In this document: positions 17,704 through 26,734 of the stretch, piece after piece | How positions within the stretch are numbered: the stretch's first letter is position 1 | Layout of the letters: the number at the start of each line of letters is the position of its first letter | Assembly: GCA_947627135.1 (NCBI GenBank) | Contig: CANQUV010000012.1 | Span: 1 to 64,000 of the forward strand | DNA length: 64,000 nucleotides | From: an uncultured Clostridia bacterium | GTDB lineage: Bacteria > Bacillota > Clostridia > Oscillospirales > Acutalibacteraceae | Reading direction: 5' to 3' | Position numbers and translations under genes: made by a program | Notes under the pieces: model-generated | What the model was told of the DNA's origin: nothing | The model's database searches: none | Seen by the model: only the letters and a program-made list of their open reading frames with translations

Positions 17704-20094
17704 TTATTCATGTTTTCTGCTGACAATCAAACATAACGATGCAGCTGAAATTATTATAAAAGTGAAAACTGTAATTGAGTTTGAACCTGTCTGAACACTG
17801 CCGTTATCAAACTCCTTTTTTATGGCGGTATCACTATTTGGAGAAGCAATCGCAGTAATATTTGCTGCGCTATTTACTTTTGCAGGTACATCAACTGTAT
17901 CTTTTGCAGGTTCAGTTGTTATATTATCAATTTGTGCGTCGGTTGCCGGTTTAGATGTCGGCTCGGTTGTCGGTGTAGATGTTGGTTCAGTTGTTTCATC
18001 AATTTGATTTATAACATTAACAATGTTATCGCATACACCCATGATTTCTCTAATGTAAGTTTTATCAAGAAAGTCTGTTACCTTTGCTGAAACATAGTAG
18101 GTGTAACTATCGTTCCAGTGCAAATCGGTATCAGTGTATCTTAATTCCTCTGAACTTAAATTGGCTATTTTTTCCAACTGTTCACTGCCGGCGGGTTTTC
18201 TGTAAACAGAGTATCCGTCTGTCTTGTATGGAACCTGATTCCATACAATTTCAACAGCCTCTTTGTTTTCAATTTGTTTTGCATTTACTTCGGGAGGCTG
18301 ATATTGTTCAAATTCAGAACTCAACATATAAATAATACTCTGCTTGGTGTTAAGATTTTCCGAAGCTTCCGGAATATATCCGTCACTTCTGTATTGCCAA
18401 ACTTCGGGAACATACTTTCCGTTTATCGTTATCTTTTTAGAAAAATCTGTCTCATAAGGATAATAAGAATACCAAAGTCCCATTCCTGCGTCCTTTATAG
18501 CATCTACGTCAATATTTGAAAAAACAGCTTTATTTGCATAGCACATACTTTTGTATCCGTTTTCATTCATAACACGGTTAAATTCAAGTGCTATTTCTGT
18601 GTTTTGTTCAGTCGTAAACTGTGTGTACTGACTGTCAGACATATTATATGAAATGGACAGAGATATAAAGTGCTTGTATTCGGGTATATAATCTTCAATT
18701 TCTTTTAAAAGATATTCAGCTTCTAATCTTGCCGTTTCAACATCTGTTGCATAGGCTACAAAGTTAAGACCAAAAGGTATTCCGTTTTCAACTGCACCTT
18801 TTACATTTTCCACAAAGCATGAATCATTTTGATTGGGATAATCTTCCCATCCCCAGCCTGCACGGATAATTGCAAAATCAAAACCGTAGCTTTTTACTGC
18901 TTTCCAATCAACAGGTTCTTTCTCTCCTTTTGCATAATTACCGTATCTTGATGTAACATCAATGCCATTATAATATCCGCAGGCTACACTGCATACCGCA
19001 TAATCACCTGTTTGTGTTTCAGCTTTAATCTGTACTTGTCCCATTGAAACTGCCGTTACAACACCGTTATTGTCAACGGTTGCAATATTTGTATTATCAG
19101 ACGACCATTTGATTTCAGGTATTTCATTAATATTACTTTCTGTGATTTTAGCTTTCAGCTGAATTTTGTCTCCGATTTGAACTGAACTGTATTTGTAATC
19201 AATTGAAATATCAATATAATCACAAAAATTTTTAAAGGCCCATTTATACAGGTTTACAGAGTCAACCATTGCATAATTAACATAGTTTGTTTCCGCATCA
19301 TATTTTCCGCCTAAAGCAATACACATAAGATTTGTATCTCCTTTTGACGCCGTTGATACAAGGCACTTGCCTGCAAGGTTTGTATATCCTGTTTTAATTC
19401 CCGTTGCATACTGATAGTAATATTCTCTGCCGTTTACATAGTCAATGAGGTAATTTGTATTGATGAGCGGTACGGTATCACCGGGCAGAGTATAATATTC
19501 TGTGCTTACAATGTCTGTAAAATAGGGCATAGTAAGTGCATATTTTGAAATTTTGTACATATCCTCGGCAGTGGTGTAATGGTTTTCATCTGATAAACCG
19601 TGAGGATCATTAAAGTGAGTGTTTTTACATTCAAGCTCTAAAGCTTTTTGATTCATCATATCAACGAATTTCTCAACATCACCGTCGCCTGCATAATATG
19701 CAAGTATCTCTGCTGCATCACAACCCGACGGAACCATCATGCCATACAGTATATCAAGAACTGAAAAGCTTTCGCCGATATGGTTCTGAAAACCTGCCAT
19801 AGACGCATTTTTATCAAGAATATCATCAATAGGCTGCTGTTCAATAGTGATTTTTGTGTTTACAAGGTCTTCTACTGTTTCTGCAATAACAATATATGTC
19901 ATTATCTTGGTCGTAGAGGCCATTACTCTTGTTTTATCTGCATTTTTAGAATAAATAACCTTGTCAGTGTCGGTGTTTACCAGCAGTATTGAGTCTGTAT
20001 TGATCTCAAAATCAGGACCTTCAGCTGCAAATGCACACACCGTAACCGATAAAATTAATATTGTTGAAATAAGTACGGATATTAATTTTTTCAT
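17704..20094 (-). CDS. Multidomain cell-wall protein: DacA-type carboxypeptidase, Ig-like domain, degenerate GH25, Fn3, wall anchor
   Basis: The start is ATG 20094 (796 residues), with GGAGA 8-9 bases upstream. Domains in order: signal peptide (1-23); D-Ala-D-Ala carboxypeptidase (about 30-300) with S60-T-T-K, SGC and KTG motifs; Big2-like Ig domain (about 310-385); GH25 lysozyme-like domain (about 390-585, beginning YYNGIDVTSRYG); Fn3-like domain; TTEPTS linker; and a C-terminal SVQTGS motif, hydrophobic helix and SRKHE tail resembling a sortase signal. The carboxypeptidase half should trim peptidoglycan stem peptides. In the GH25 half the usual catalytic LDIE reads LSIS, so it is probably a wall-binding module rather than a muramidase. 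Confidence 0.88.
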   Translation of the reverse strand: MKKLISVLISTILILSVTVCAFAAEGPDFEINTDSILLVNTDTDKVIYSKNADKTRVMASTTKIMTYIVIAETVEDLVNTKITIEQQPIDDILDKNASMAGFQNHIGESFSVLDILYGMMVPSGCDAAEILAYYAGDGDVEKFVDMMNQKALELECKNTHFNDPHGLSDENHYTTAEDMYKISKYALTMPYFTDIVSTEYYTLPGDTVPLINTNYLIDYVNGREYYYQYATGIKTGYTNLAGKCLVSTASKGDTNLMCIALGGKYDAETNYVNYAMVDSVNLYKWAFKNFCDYIDISIDYKYSSVQIGDKIQLKAKITESNINEIPEIKWSSDNTNIATVDNNGVVTAVSMGQVQIKAETQTGDYAVCSVACGYYNGIDVTSRYGNYAKGEKEPVDWKAVKSYGFDFAIIRAGWGWEDYPNQNDSCFVENVKGAVENGIPFGLNFVAYATDVETARLEAEYLLKEIEDYIPEYKHFISLSISYNMSDSQYTQFTTEQNTEIALEFNRVMNENGYKSMCYANKAVFSNIDVDAIKDAGMGLWYSYYPYETDFSKKITINGKYVPEVWQYRSDGYIPEASENLNTKQSIIYMLSSEFEQYQPPEVNAKQIENKEAVEIVWNQVPYKTDGYSVYRKPAGSEQLEKIANLSSEELRYTDTDLHWNDSYTYYVSAKVTDFLDKTYIREIMGVCDNIVNVINQIDETTEPTSTPTTEPTSKPATDAQIDNITTEPAKDTVDVPAKVNSAANITAIASPNSDTAIKKEFDNGSVQTGSNSITVFTFIIISAASLCLIVSRKHE

Positions 20095-20404
20095 AAAAAG
20101 TATCTCCATTTTCAAATTAGTAAGTACAGGGTATCAAAATTATATATTTAAGTTGATGTCAACAAAATATATGAGGTTAAAAAGTGTAATGATTAAATTA
20201 TTTAAATTTTACCTGAAAATTTATTTGTAATTTTTCGTTTTATAAAAAAGAAAGTAAAAAAATATAAAATCAAACTTAGAATTATTTTATTTATATTTTT
20301 TATGATAAATATTTTTGTAATTTCCTTTTTCTTTCTGTTGAATATCCGTTTCAAAATAAGAAATGATATACAAAAAGGCTATATTTAGTTGCGGAGGGAC
20401 AATA

Positions 20405-21253
20405 TTGTTTAACAGAGATTATTTTAAAGGCTGGTACTTTAAATGCAGTACCAAAGAAAAAACAATTGCTTTTATCCCTGCGTTTCACCGACATAATCAC
20501 AAAGAAACTGTCTCACTGCAAATAATTACAAATGATGAGACCTACAATATATTATTTGACTCATTGAAATATGAAGACAAACCTTTATGTATAAAACTGG
20601 GAAGTTGTATTTTTTCGGAAAAAGGTATAGAACTTAATGTAAAAAATGATAATATCAGCATTAAGGGAAAACTGGTTTTTAAGCAGATCACACCTATTAA
20701 ATATAATATTATGGGTCCTTTTAAATTTGTTCCGTTTATGCAGTGCAGACACAGTGTTTACAGTATGTTTCATCAAATTGACGGAGAAATTATAATTAAC
20801 AAACAAAAATTTAATTTTAAAAATGACATCGGATATATAGAAGGAGACTGCGGATACTCTTTTCCAAAACAGTATATCTGGACACAATGTAACTTTAAAA
20901 ACGGTTCTCTTATGCTGTCTGTTGCCGATATTCCCTTGTGGGGTATTCATTTTACCGGAATCATTGGTATTATTATGCTAAACGGAAAAGAACATCGTTT
21001 TGCCACTTATCTTGGGGCAAAGTTAAAACATATAGGAGATAATACGGTCACCGTTAAGCAGGGTGATTATCAAATTACTGCAAAGCTTATTAAAAAGAAT
21101 GCAAAACCGCTTTATGCACCTGTCAAAGGTGCTATGAAGAGAACAATTTATGAAAGTGCTTCATGCAAGGCATACTATTGCTTTTCATACAAAGATAAAA
21201 CTTTGAGCAGATTTACAAGTGAAATGGCAAGTTTTGAATTTGAGTATATCTAA
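20405..21253 (+). CDS. Tocopherol cyclase-like (carotenoid/lipocalin-fold) protein
   Basis: The track starts at ATG 20363. TTG 20405 has GGAGGG 6 bases upstream and gives MFNRDYFKGWYFKC, a usual N-terminus for this family, so TTG is preferred (282 residues). Motifs KGWYFKC, AFIPAFHRH and YIEGDCGYSFPKQYIWTQCNF match the bacterial tocopherol-cyclase-like family (PF14249). These proteins are thought to bind or modify hydrophobic molecules; gut Firmicutes do not make tocopherol, so the substrate is unknown. There is no signal peptide or membrane helix. It stands alone between divergent and convergent neighbours. Confidence 0.78.
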   Translation: MFNRDYFKGWYFKCSTKEKTIAFIPAFHRHNHKETVSLQIITNDETYNILFDSLKYEDKPLCIKLGSCIFSEKGIELNVKNDNISIKGKLVFKQITPIKYNIMGPFKFVPFMQCRHSVYSMFHQIDGEIIINKQKFNFKNDIGYIEGDCGYSFPKQYIWTQCNFKNGSLMLSVADIPLWGIHFTGIIGIIMLNGKEHRFATYLGAKLKHIGDNTVTVKQGDYQITAKLIKKNAKPLYAPVKGAMKRTIYESASCKAYYCFSYKDKTLSRFTSEMASFEFEYI

Positions 21254-21422
21254 TTTATAATACTTTGTATGTTTAATATTAATGTGTCAAATTTTATTGT
21301 ATAAGTTGTTTTATATCATATAATAAAATCAATTTTTTAATACGGGTTAGTTATCTGCACAAAAAACAAATACTTTCAAATTTTATATATCCTTTTTAAA
21401 TAAATTTATATAACAACTTTAT

Positions 21423-22136
21423 CTATAAAAGTGTTGCCCATTGAAGAAGTGCTTTCTGGACATCATTGTAGTGACGTTTGCTTACTGGAATTTTTTTATG
21501 ATTATTTAGAAGTATTTCATAACGCTTAATTGAAAATATTGACGATAATGAAACTACATAACATCTGTGACATTGAACAAATTTATCGGGCGGAAGCTTT
21601 TGATAAAATTTATTTAAAGGCATTTTAACTTCAACTATTCTATCGTCCGAAAGATGAACAGTAAGAGTTTTGTTCAAAATTTCAATATACATAATATCGC
21701 TAATCATAAACATTGAAGTTGATGAATTATTATTTACAACTATGGAATTATGTTTTGATTTTTTGTAAGCTTTAATTATTGCTGATTCAAGTTTTTCATT
21801 ATCGACTGGTTTTAGAAGGTAACCGGAAGGCTCAACTTCATAACCCTGAAGCATAAAATCTTCAGAGTTTGTTATAAAAATTATACTTACAGAATTTTCT
21901 TGAGCTCTTATACTTGACGCTAATTCAATACCGTTTTTTTTATCTAGAATAATATCCAGTAATAAAAGGTCATACTTGTCAGGTTGATTTTTAAGCTGTT
22001 CAAATAAAATATCGGCATCAGTATAAACATTCAGGGTGTATTCAATATTGTTTAAGTTCATAATCTGTTCTATTTGTTTTGAGATTGAATTTAAAAATAA
22101 ATTTTCATCATCGCAGATTGCAATTCTATACAACAA
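21423..22136 (-). CDS. LytTR-family response regulator (AgrA-like)
   Basis: A 237-residue response regulator. The receiver domain (about 1-120) has the acidic pair in AICDDENL, the phosphoacceptor Asp in LLLLDIILDKKNG, the T/S position in IIFITNS and the Lys in GYLLKPVDNEKL. The C-terminal LytTR domain (about 135-235) contains VQCHRCYVVSLSSIFSIKRYEILLNNHKKIPVSKRHY. It would bind 9-bp direct repeats spaced 21 bp apart. Such a pair lies just upstream of its own operon (23587-23615). It follows the split kinase gene by 39 bases on the same strand. Confidence 0.93.
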   Translation of the reverse strand: MLYRIAICDDENLFLNSISKQIEQIMNLNNIEYTLNVYTDADILFEQLKNQPDKYDLLLLDIILDKKNGIELASSIRAQENSVSIIFITNSEDFMLQGYEVEPSGYLLKPVDNEKLESAIIKAYKKSKHNSIVVNNNSSTSMFMISDIMYIEILNKTLTVHLSDDRIVEVKMPLNKFYQKLPPDKFVQCHRCYVVSLSSIFSIKRYEILLNNHKKIPVSKRHYNDVQKALLQWATLL

Positions 22137-22175
22137 TGATCACTCTTTCATAGTTATTTAAGTTGGATTTTTTAA

Positions 22176-22748
22176 TTAGAAATTATTGTTAAACAAACAC
22201 ATATTTACAATTGTAGTAAAGCTGTTGATATTAGTTTTTGCAATAAAAGTTCCGTTATATTTTTCTGCAATTTCTTTAATGATCTTAAGACCGTAACCAT
22301 GGTTTTGAGGGTCATTTTTTGTAGAAATAATATTGTCTCCAGAATATTTAATTTTACTTGTATTACATGAATTTTCACAGCTTAAAAATAGGAATTCTCC
22401 CTTTCTGTGGATTTTAAAGTTTATAAACCTATCGCCATATTTAAAAAAAGTACATGCTTCAAGGGCATTATCAAATATATTAGTTATAAGACGGCAGATG
22501 TCAGTATCTTCCATATTTATATGTTCGGGAACAACTATATCATAATTTACTTTTATTTCAAGTTTTTTAGCTTTGATTTTATATTCTGTAAGAATAGAGT
22601 TTATCAGTGGGTTAGGGGTATAATTTATAATTGTCAAGTCATTTATGGATTCAGTTACTGAATTTATATAATTTTCAGCTTCCTGATATTTTCGTTGCTT
22701 TATATATAAAGCAACAGCGTTAAGGTGATGTTTTATTTCATGACGCAT
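22176..22748 (-). CDS. AgrC-like histidine kinase, catalytic half (separate frame)
   Basis: 190 residues comprising the whole kinase core of a GHKL sensor kinase. The H-box is MRHEIKHHLNAVALY, the N-box LITNIFDNALEAC, and the G-box NHGYGLKIIKEIAEKYNG. There is no membrane segment. The start ATG overlaps the end of the upstream sensor half, and the join is the heptamer A AAA AAA. A -1 shift there, or one more A, gives a single 444-residue kinase ending ..AEQIKKMRHEIKHH. The gene may be a frameshifted kinase, a programmed frameshift, or a genuinely two-part kinase. Confidence 0.85.
   Translation of the reverse strand: MRHEIKHHLNAVALYIKQRKYQEAENYINSVTESINDLTIINYTPNPLINSILTEYKIKAKKLEIKVNYDIVVPEHINMEDTDICRLITNIFDNALEACTFFKYGDRFINFKIHRKGEFLFLSCENSCNTSKIKYSGDNIISTKNDPQNHGYGLKIIKEIAEKYNGTFIAKTNINSFTTIVNMCLFNNNF
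22694..22715. repeat. Perfect 22-base palindrome inside the kinase gene
   Basis: GTTGCTTTATATATAAAGCAAC is its own reverse complement. In the mRNA it forms a 9-bp hairpin with a TATA loop, about 32 bases downstream of the A7 slip site. This is farther than usual frameshift stimulators. Confidence 0.7.
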
Positions 22749-23509
22749 TTTTTTATTTGTTCTGCATTTTCTGAAATTTGACGGTAGTTATCAACAGTCA
22801 TTTGAAGGTGTAATTTTTCTTCGGATTGTTTTCTGTTGCTTTCAATAATCGAAAAAATCCAGATATAAATAATTAGAGAATAAATTATTATAACAATCAT
22901 AAAAATTTCACTTATGCGTTCATAATTTACTATATTTAAATGAGAAGGCAGTTCGTAACATAAACTGACAACAAAAATAAATATTGCCGGTACGATCCAC
23001 AAATGCTTCCATTGTTTATCATCCATTAAACTTTGCAAAGCTTTTTTGATTTTCTTAATAAGAAAAAGCATAGGAACAAACAATACAGTATTTATGCATA
23101 TACGGATTAAAAGCTCATCGGTTGGATACATATATCCGTCTACTGAAGATACAAAAAACAGATTTTGGCACATGCCAATTAAAAATCCGTAATTCATTAC
23201 AATAAAGAACACAAAAAGTTTTTTGTATATGGTAACTTTTATAACAAAAATATAGAACAAAAGCAAAAAGAGCAAAGTTATATAAAAAATAACATCTTGC
23301 ATTAAATATCGGTAAGGCTCAATTTCACTTGGAAGTGAATGAACACCTACAAAAGTAAATAAGGAAACCATAAGTATAAGTATTGAGCTTATAATAAAAT
23401 TTGAATTTTGTTTATTTATTTTCAAATTGTTATAAAACGGATACATACATAAAAATGCACACGGAAGAATTTGCACTAAAAAGCCGCATATTTGACGAAA
23501 AATTAACAT
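22733..23509 (-). CDS. AgrC-like histidine kinase, membrane sensor half
   Basis: 258 residues with about six membrane helices, then a coiled-coil linker (SNRKQSEEKLHLQMTVDNYRQISENAEQIKK) that leads directly into the dimerisation helix of a histidine kinase. The frame ends four codons later (CVMK stop). The next frame starts at the H-box, 16 bases of overlap. This half alone has no catalytic domain. The six-helix sensor is the AgrC type, which usually binds a small peptide, but no AgrB or AgrD gene is nearby. SD AGGA precedes the ATG. Confidence 0.85.
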   Translation of the reverse strand: MLIFRQICGFLVQILPCAFLCMYPFYNNLKINKQNSNFIISSILILMVSLFTFVGVHSLPSEIEPYRYLMQDVIFYITLLFLLLFYIFVIKVTIYKKLFVFFIVMNYGFLIGMCQNLFFVSSVDGYMYPTDELLIRICINTVLFVPMLFLIKKIKKALQSLMDDKQWKHLWIVPAIFIFVVSLCYELPSHLNIVNYERISEIFMIVIIIYSLIIYIWIFSIIESNRKQSEEKLHLQMTVDNYRQISENAEQIKKCVMK

Positions 23510-23551
23510 TATTATTCCTACTTACTTTTAATATGATAGTTATATACAATA

Positions 23552-23615
23552 ATTATATAAAATTTTAATCTCCGTTTCAATCCCTATTTACGCTTTGTAA
23601 TTTACCGTTTACGCT
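23552..23615 (-). promoter_or_regulatory. Two-component operon promoter with LytTR direct repeats
   Basis: On the minus strand, TTGAAA and TATAAT are separated by 17 bases. Immediately upstream of the -35 box are two AGCGTAAA repeats (plus 23587-23594 and 23608-23615) exactly 21 bases apart. This is the spacing of LytTR-domain operators, so the operon probably activates itself. Confidence 0.8.
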
Positions 23616-23726
23616 GTATAGTTGTAAATAAGAGAAAAAACATCACTTTTGTTTTAAGTTATATAAACATTAATATTAAAGTTTGTAAAATTAAAGTTTA
23701 TTTTTTTATTATATTCAAATATATAA

Positions 23727-23767
23727 AAAATCCGAACTTGAATCAGAAAGAAATAAGTTCGGATTTT
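23727..23767 (-). terminator. Terminator of the copper operon
   Basis: A perfect 13-bp stem AAAATCCGAACTT/AAGTTCGGATTTT lies downstream of copA on the minus strand, with T-rich sequence after it. Confidence 0.9.
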
Positions 23768-23807
23768 AGCATAAGTTTATTGCGTTTATTCAGTTAAAAT
23801 TTTTAAT

Positions 23808-24011
23808 TTACTCTATTACTTTATATCCATTTTCTTCAATGGCTTTTTTTAGAGTTTCGTCTGAAATATCGGCATTTAAAGTTAATACTGCCGTACCGTT
23901 TTTGTGGCTTACCAAAGCGGTGTCTACTTCACTTAATTCCTCCAAACATTTTTTTATTGTTGCCTCACAATGGGGACACATCATTCCTTCAATTTTTATT
24001 GTTTTTTCCAT
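23808..24011 (-). CDS. copZ: Internal start for a CopZ-like copper chaperone
   Basis: Within copA and in the same frame, ATG 24011 follows AAAGGAG (plus 24021-24027) by 9 bases. It opens a complete 67-residue HMA chaperone ([16 protein letters not shown]..). This is a better ribosome site than many true starts in the window. The cell could therefore make free CopZ as well as the fused form. The site may equally be a relic of a lost copA stop codon. Confidence 0.6.
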   Translation of the reverse strand: MEKTIKIEGMMCPHCEATIKKCLEELSEVDTALVSHKNGTAVLTLNADISDETLKKAIEENGYKVIE

Positions 24012-26321
24012 GGTTAAAGTCTCCTTTACTTTAATATTTATTTTATTTGATTTTCTAAATTTTTTAGGGTCTCTTATATTAAAAAAATTAAGTCTTAAAG
24101 CATTGGTTACAACGCAGAAGCTTGAAAGGCTCATGGCTGCGGCGGCAAACATAGGGTTTAATGACCAACCGAAAATATTAGTAAACACACCTGCCGCTAG
24201 AGGAATGCCTATGACATTATAAATAAATGCCCAAAACAGATTTTCGTAAATATTTCGAAGAGTGGCACGACTTAACCTTATTGCCGCAGGAACATCGCTT
24301 AATTTGCTTTTCATAAGCACAACGTCTGCGGCGTCTATGGCGATATCTGTTCCTGCGCCGATAGCTATTCCTATATCTGCTCTGGTTAGAGCAGGAGCGT
24401 CATTAATTCCGTCTCCCACCATTATTACCTTGCCTTGTTTCTTTAAAGCTTTAATTGTATTTTCTTTACCGTCGGGAAGTACTCCGGCTATAACTTTATC
24501 AACACCTGCCTGCTTTCCTATTGCATTTGCTGTTTTTTGATTATCACCTGTAAGCATAACAACAGATATTCCCATACTCTGTAATTCTTTAATAGCCTTT
24601 GGACTGTCCTCCTTAATTGTATCGGCAACAGCAATTATTCCTAATAATGTATTGTCTTTTGCAAAAAACAGAGGAGTTTTGCCTTCGTCGGATAACTTTT
24701 CAGCAACAGAACTTATTTCAGAGGGTATTTCTGTTACGGTGCTTATAAATTTTTTGCTTCCGCCGAAAAGTGTACTTCCATTTTGCTGTGCAGTAAGTCC
24801 GTTTCCTGCCATAGCTTTAAAATCTGTGACTTCAAAAAAATTTATATTTTTTTCTTTTGCTTTTAAAATTATTGCTTTTGCAAGAGGGTGTTCACTTTTG
24901 TTTTCAAGTGAAAAGGCAGTTTTAAGCAGAGCATTTTCTGATATTTCAAAAGGAATAATATCTGTAACCTTTGGTTCTCCGCTTGTAATGGTTCCGGTTT
25001 TATCCAGTACTGCAATTTGTGTTTTGCCTGTTTCTTCAAGAGAAGATGCAGTTTTAAATAATATACCGTTTTTAGCTCCTATTCCGTTACCTACCATAAT
25101 TGCAACAGGGGTTGCAAGTCCCAATGCACAGGGACAGCTGATAACCAATACCGTAATTGCCCTTGCAAGTGAAAAACCTATGCTTTCTCCTAAAAGTAAC
25201 CAGATTATTGCTGTAATAATTGAAATTATAATAATTGCAGGTACAAATATTCCTGATACTTTATCTGCCGCTTTTGCAATAGGTGCTTTAGTTGCGGCAG
25301 CATCGCTGACCATTTTTATAATTTGAGAAAGGGTGGTATCTTCACCTACTCTTGCAGCCTCGCATTTGATAAATCCCGATTGGTTTATTGTTGCAGCAGA
25401 TACCAAATCGCCCTTTTCTTTGTCAACCGGTATGCTTTCTCCTGTTAAAGCAGACTCATTAACTGCACTGTTTCCTTCAATAATAATTCCGTCAACAGGT
25501 ATGTTTTCTCCCGGGCGTACAACAAAAATATCTCCTTTTTTAACCTGTTCAATTGAAACTTCTGTTTCAATATTATCAATTAAAACGGTTGCCCTTTTAG
25601 GCGCAAGTTTCATTAGACTTTTCAGTGCATCAGTTGTTTTGCCTTTTGATTTAGCTTCAAGCATTTTGCCGACTGTTATTAAAGTTAGAATCATAGCGGC
25701 AGACTCAAAGTAAAACTCGTGCATAAACATCATAACTTGCTGTACGTTTCCGTTAAGCTGTGCGTCAGTCATAGCAAACAGAGCGTAGGTGCTGTATATA
25801 AATGCTGCCCCTGAACCTAATGCAACAAGTGTATCCATATTTGGCGAGCGGTGTATCAAACCTTTAAATCCGCTTATAAAAAATTTTTGGTTTATAACCA
25901 TGACTACACCGGTTAAAAGCAGCTGAATTAGCCCCATGGCAATATGGTTTTCAGCAATAAATTCAGGAAGCGGAAATCCCCACATTGTATGTCCCATTGA
26001 GATATACATAAGCATGACTAAAAATATTAACGAAGCAAATAATCTTTTTTTTAGTTTAGGGGTTTCTGTATCCTTTAAAAATTTATCGTCTGAGTTTGCG
26101 GATGAAATGTTATCAGAGTTTTGACTTTTTACAGACGCACCGTATCCTGCATTTTTAACGGCGGAAATAATCTCTTCTGCGGTTGCAGTACCCTCAACAC
26201 CCATTGAGTTTGTCAAAAGACTTACAGAGCAGGATGTAACGCCCGATACTTTTAAAACTGCTTTTTCAACCCTTGTACTGCATGCGGCACAGCTCATGCC
26301 GGTAACATTAAATTGTTTCAT
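23808..26321 (-). CDS. copA: Copper-exporting P1B-type ATPase with C-terminal fused CopZ domain
   Basis: An 837-residue copper pump. The N-terminal HMA domain has GMSCAACS (Cys 11 and 14). Eight membrane helices carry the ion site [11 protein letters not shown]. The actuator TGES, phosphorylation DKTGT and nucleotide-domain HP (SEHPLAKAI) and [10 protein letters not shown] motifs are intact. After the last helix and a short basic linker, the frame runs straight into a complete second HMA domain, [15 protein letters not shown]. The linker is encoded by a ribosome binding site (AAAGGAG) ahead of an internal ATG, so this tail looks like a former separate copZ gene. It exports Cu(I) and follows csoR by 9 bases. 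Confidence 0.95.
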   Translation of the reverse strand: MKQFNVTGMSCAACSTRVEKAVLKVSGVTSCSVSLLTNSMGVEGTATAEEIISAVKNAGYGASVKSQNSDNISSANSDDKFLKDTETPKLKKRLFASLIFLVMLMYISMGHTMWGFPLPEFIAENHIAMGLIQLLLTGVVMVINQKFFISGFKGLIHRSPNMDTLVALGSGAAFIYSTYALFAMTDAQLNGNVQQVMMFMHEFYFESAAMILTLITVGKMLEAKSKGKTTDALKSLMKLAPKRATVLIDNIETEVSIEQVKKGDIFVVRPGENIPVDGIIIEGNSAVNESALTGESIPVDKEKGDLVSAATINQSGFIKCEAARVGEDTTLSQIIKMVSDAAATKAPIAKAADKVSGIFVPAIIIISIITAIIWLLLGESIGFSLARAITVLVISCPCALGLATPVAIMVGNGIGAKNGILFKTASSLEETGKTQIAVLDKTGTITSGEPKVTDIIPFEISENALLKTAFSLENKSEHPLAKAIILKAKEKNINFFEVTDFKAMAGNGLTAQQNGSTLFGGSKKFISTVTEIPSEISSVAEKLSDEGKTPLFFAKDNTLLGIIAVADTIKEDSPKAIKELQSMGISVVMLTGDNQKTANAIGKQAGVDKVIAGVLPDGKENTIKALKKQGKVIMVGDGINDAPALTRADIGIAIGAGTDIAIDAADVVLMKSKLSDVPAAIRLSRATLRNIYENLFWAFIYNVIGIPLAAGVFTNIFGWSLNPMFAAAAMSLSSFCVVTNALRLNFFNIRDPKKFRKSNKINIKVKETLTMEKTIKIEGMMCPHCEATIKKCLEELSEVDTALVSHKNGTAVLTLNADISDETLKKAIEENGYKVIE

Positions 26322-26330
26322 ATTGATCCT

Positions 26331-26630
26331 CTATTTCATCAGCTTTTGTAGTGTTGCAACTAATTCGTCAACAGTTTCGTCTTTACCGCTTCTTATATCA
26401 TCTGCAACACAAGTTTTAATGTGATTTGCAAGAAGTTCTTTATTAAAGGCATTAAGCGCAGCATTTGCTGCCGCAACCTGAATCAATATATCAGTACAGT
26501 ATGCATTTCTTTCAACCATTCCTTTGATCCCTCGAATTTGTCCCTCGATGCGGTTAAGTCGGTTAATTAAGCTTTTATATTCCTTTTCAGAGCGTTCTTT
26601 TGTTTTTTTAAAACAACATTCTTTCTCCAT
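26331..26630 (-). CDS. csoR: Copper-sensing transcriptional repressor CsoR
   Basis: A 99-residue all-helical protein of the CsoR/RcnR family. The Cu(I) ligands are visible as Cys45 (NAYCTD), His70 and Cys74 (ANHIKTC), the C-H-C set that distinguishes CsoR from nickel-sensing RcnR. The conserved RLNRIEGQIRGIKGMVE is the DNA-contacting helix. Copper binding releases the protein from DNA. It is the first gene of the copper operon, behind two GC-rich operator sites that overlap the promoter. Confidence 0.95.
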   Translation of the reverse strand: MEKECCFKKTKERSEKEYKSLINRLNRIEGQIRGIKGMVERNAYCTDILIQVAAANAALNAFNKELLANHIKTCVADDIRSGKDETVDELVATLQKLMK

Positions 26631-26655
26631 CTCATAGCCTCATTTATATAAAGTT

Positions 26656-26706
26656 TACCCTTATGGGGTATATGAAAATTATATACCCCATAAGGGTATT
26701 TGTCAA
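26656..26706 (-). promoter_or_regulatory. csoR-copA promoter with double CsoR operator
   Basis: On the minus strand, TTGACA-17-TATAAT is a full consensus promoter. The 17-base spacer contains TACCCTTATGGGGTA. A second copy lies just past the -10 box as the mirror image: TACCCTTATGGGGTATAT (26656-26673) and ATATACCCCATAAGGGTA (26681-26698) form perfect 18-bp arms. G/C runs around an AT centre are typical of CsoR operators. Confidence 0.9.
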
Positions 26707-26734
26707 TAGGTTGTTTGTGGCTTATTTTTTATTT

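Noticed and set aside
21254-21422. Search for agrD/agrB-like peptide genes near the two-component pair
   Set aside because: Only AT-rich sequence without a cysteine-containing small ORF or membrane protease was found here or upstream of the kinase.
23839-26124. Several plus-strand ORFs opposite copA (127, 92, 224, 126 and 62 residues)
   Set aside because: They are antisense shadows of copA; no ribosome sites or family motifs, while copA is complete.
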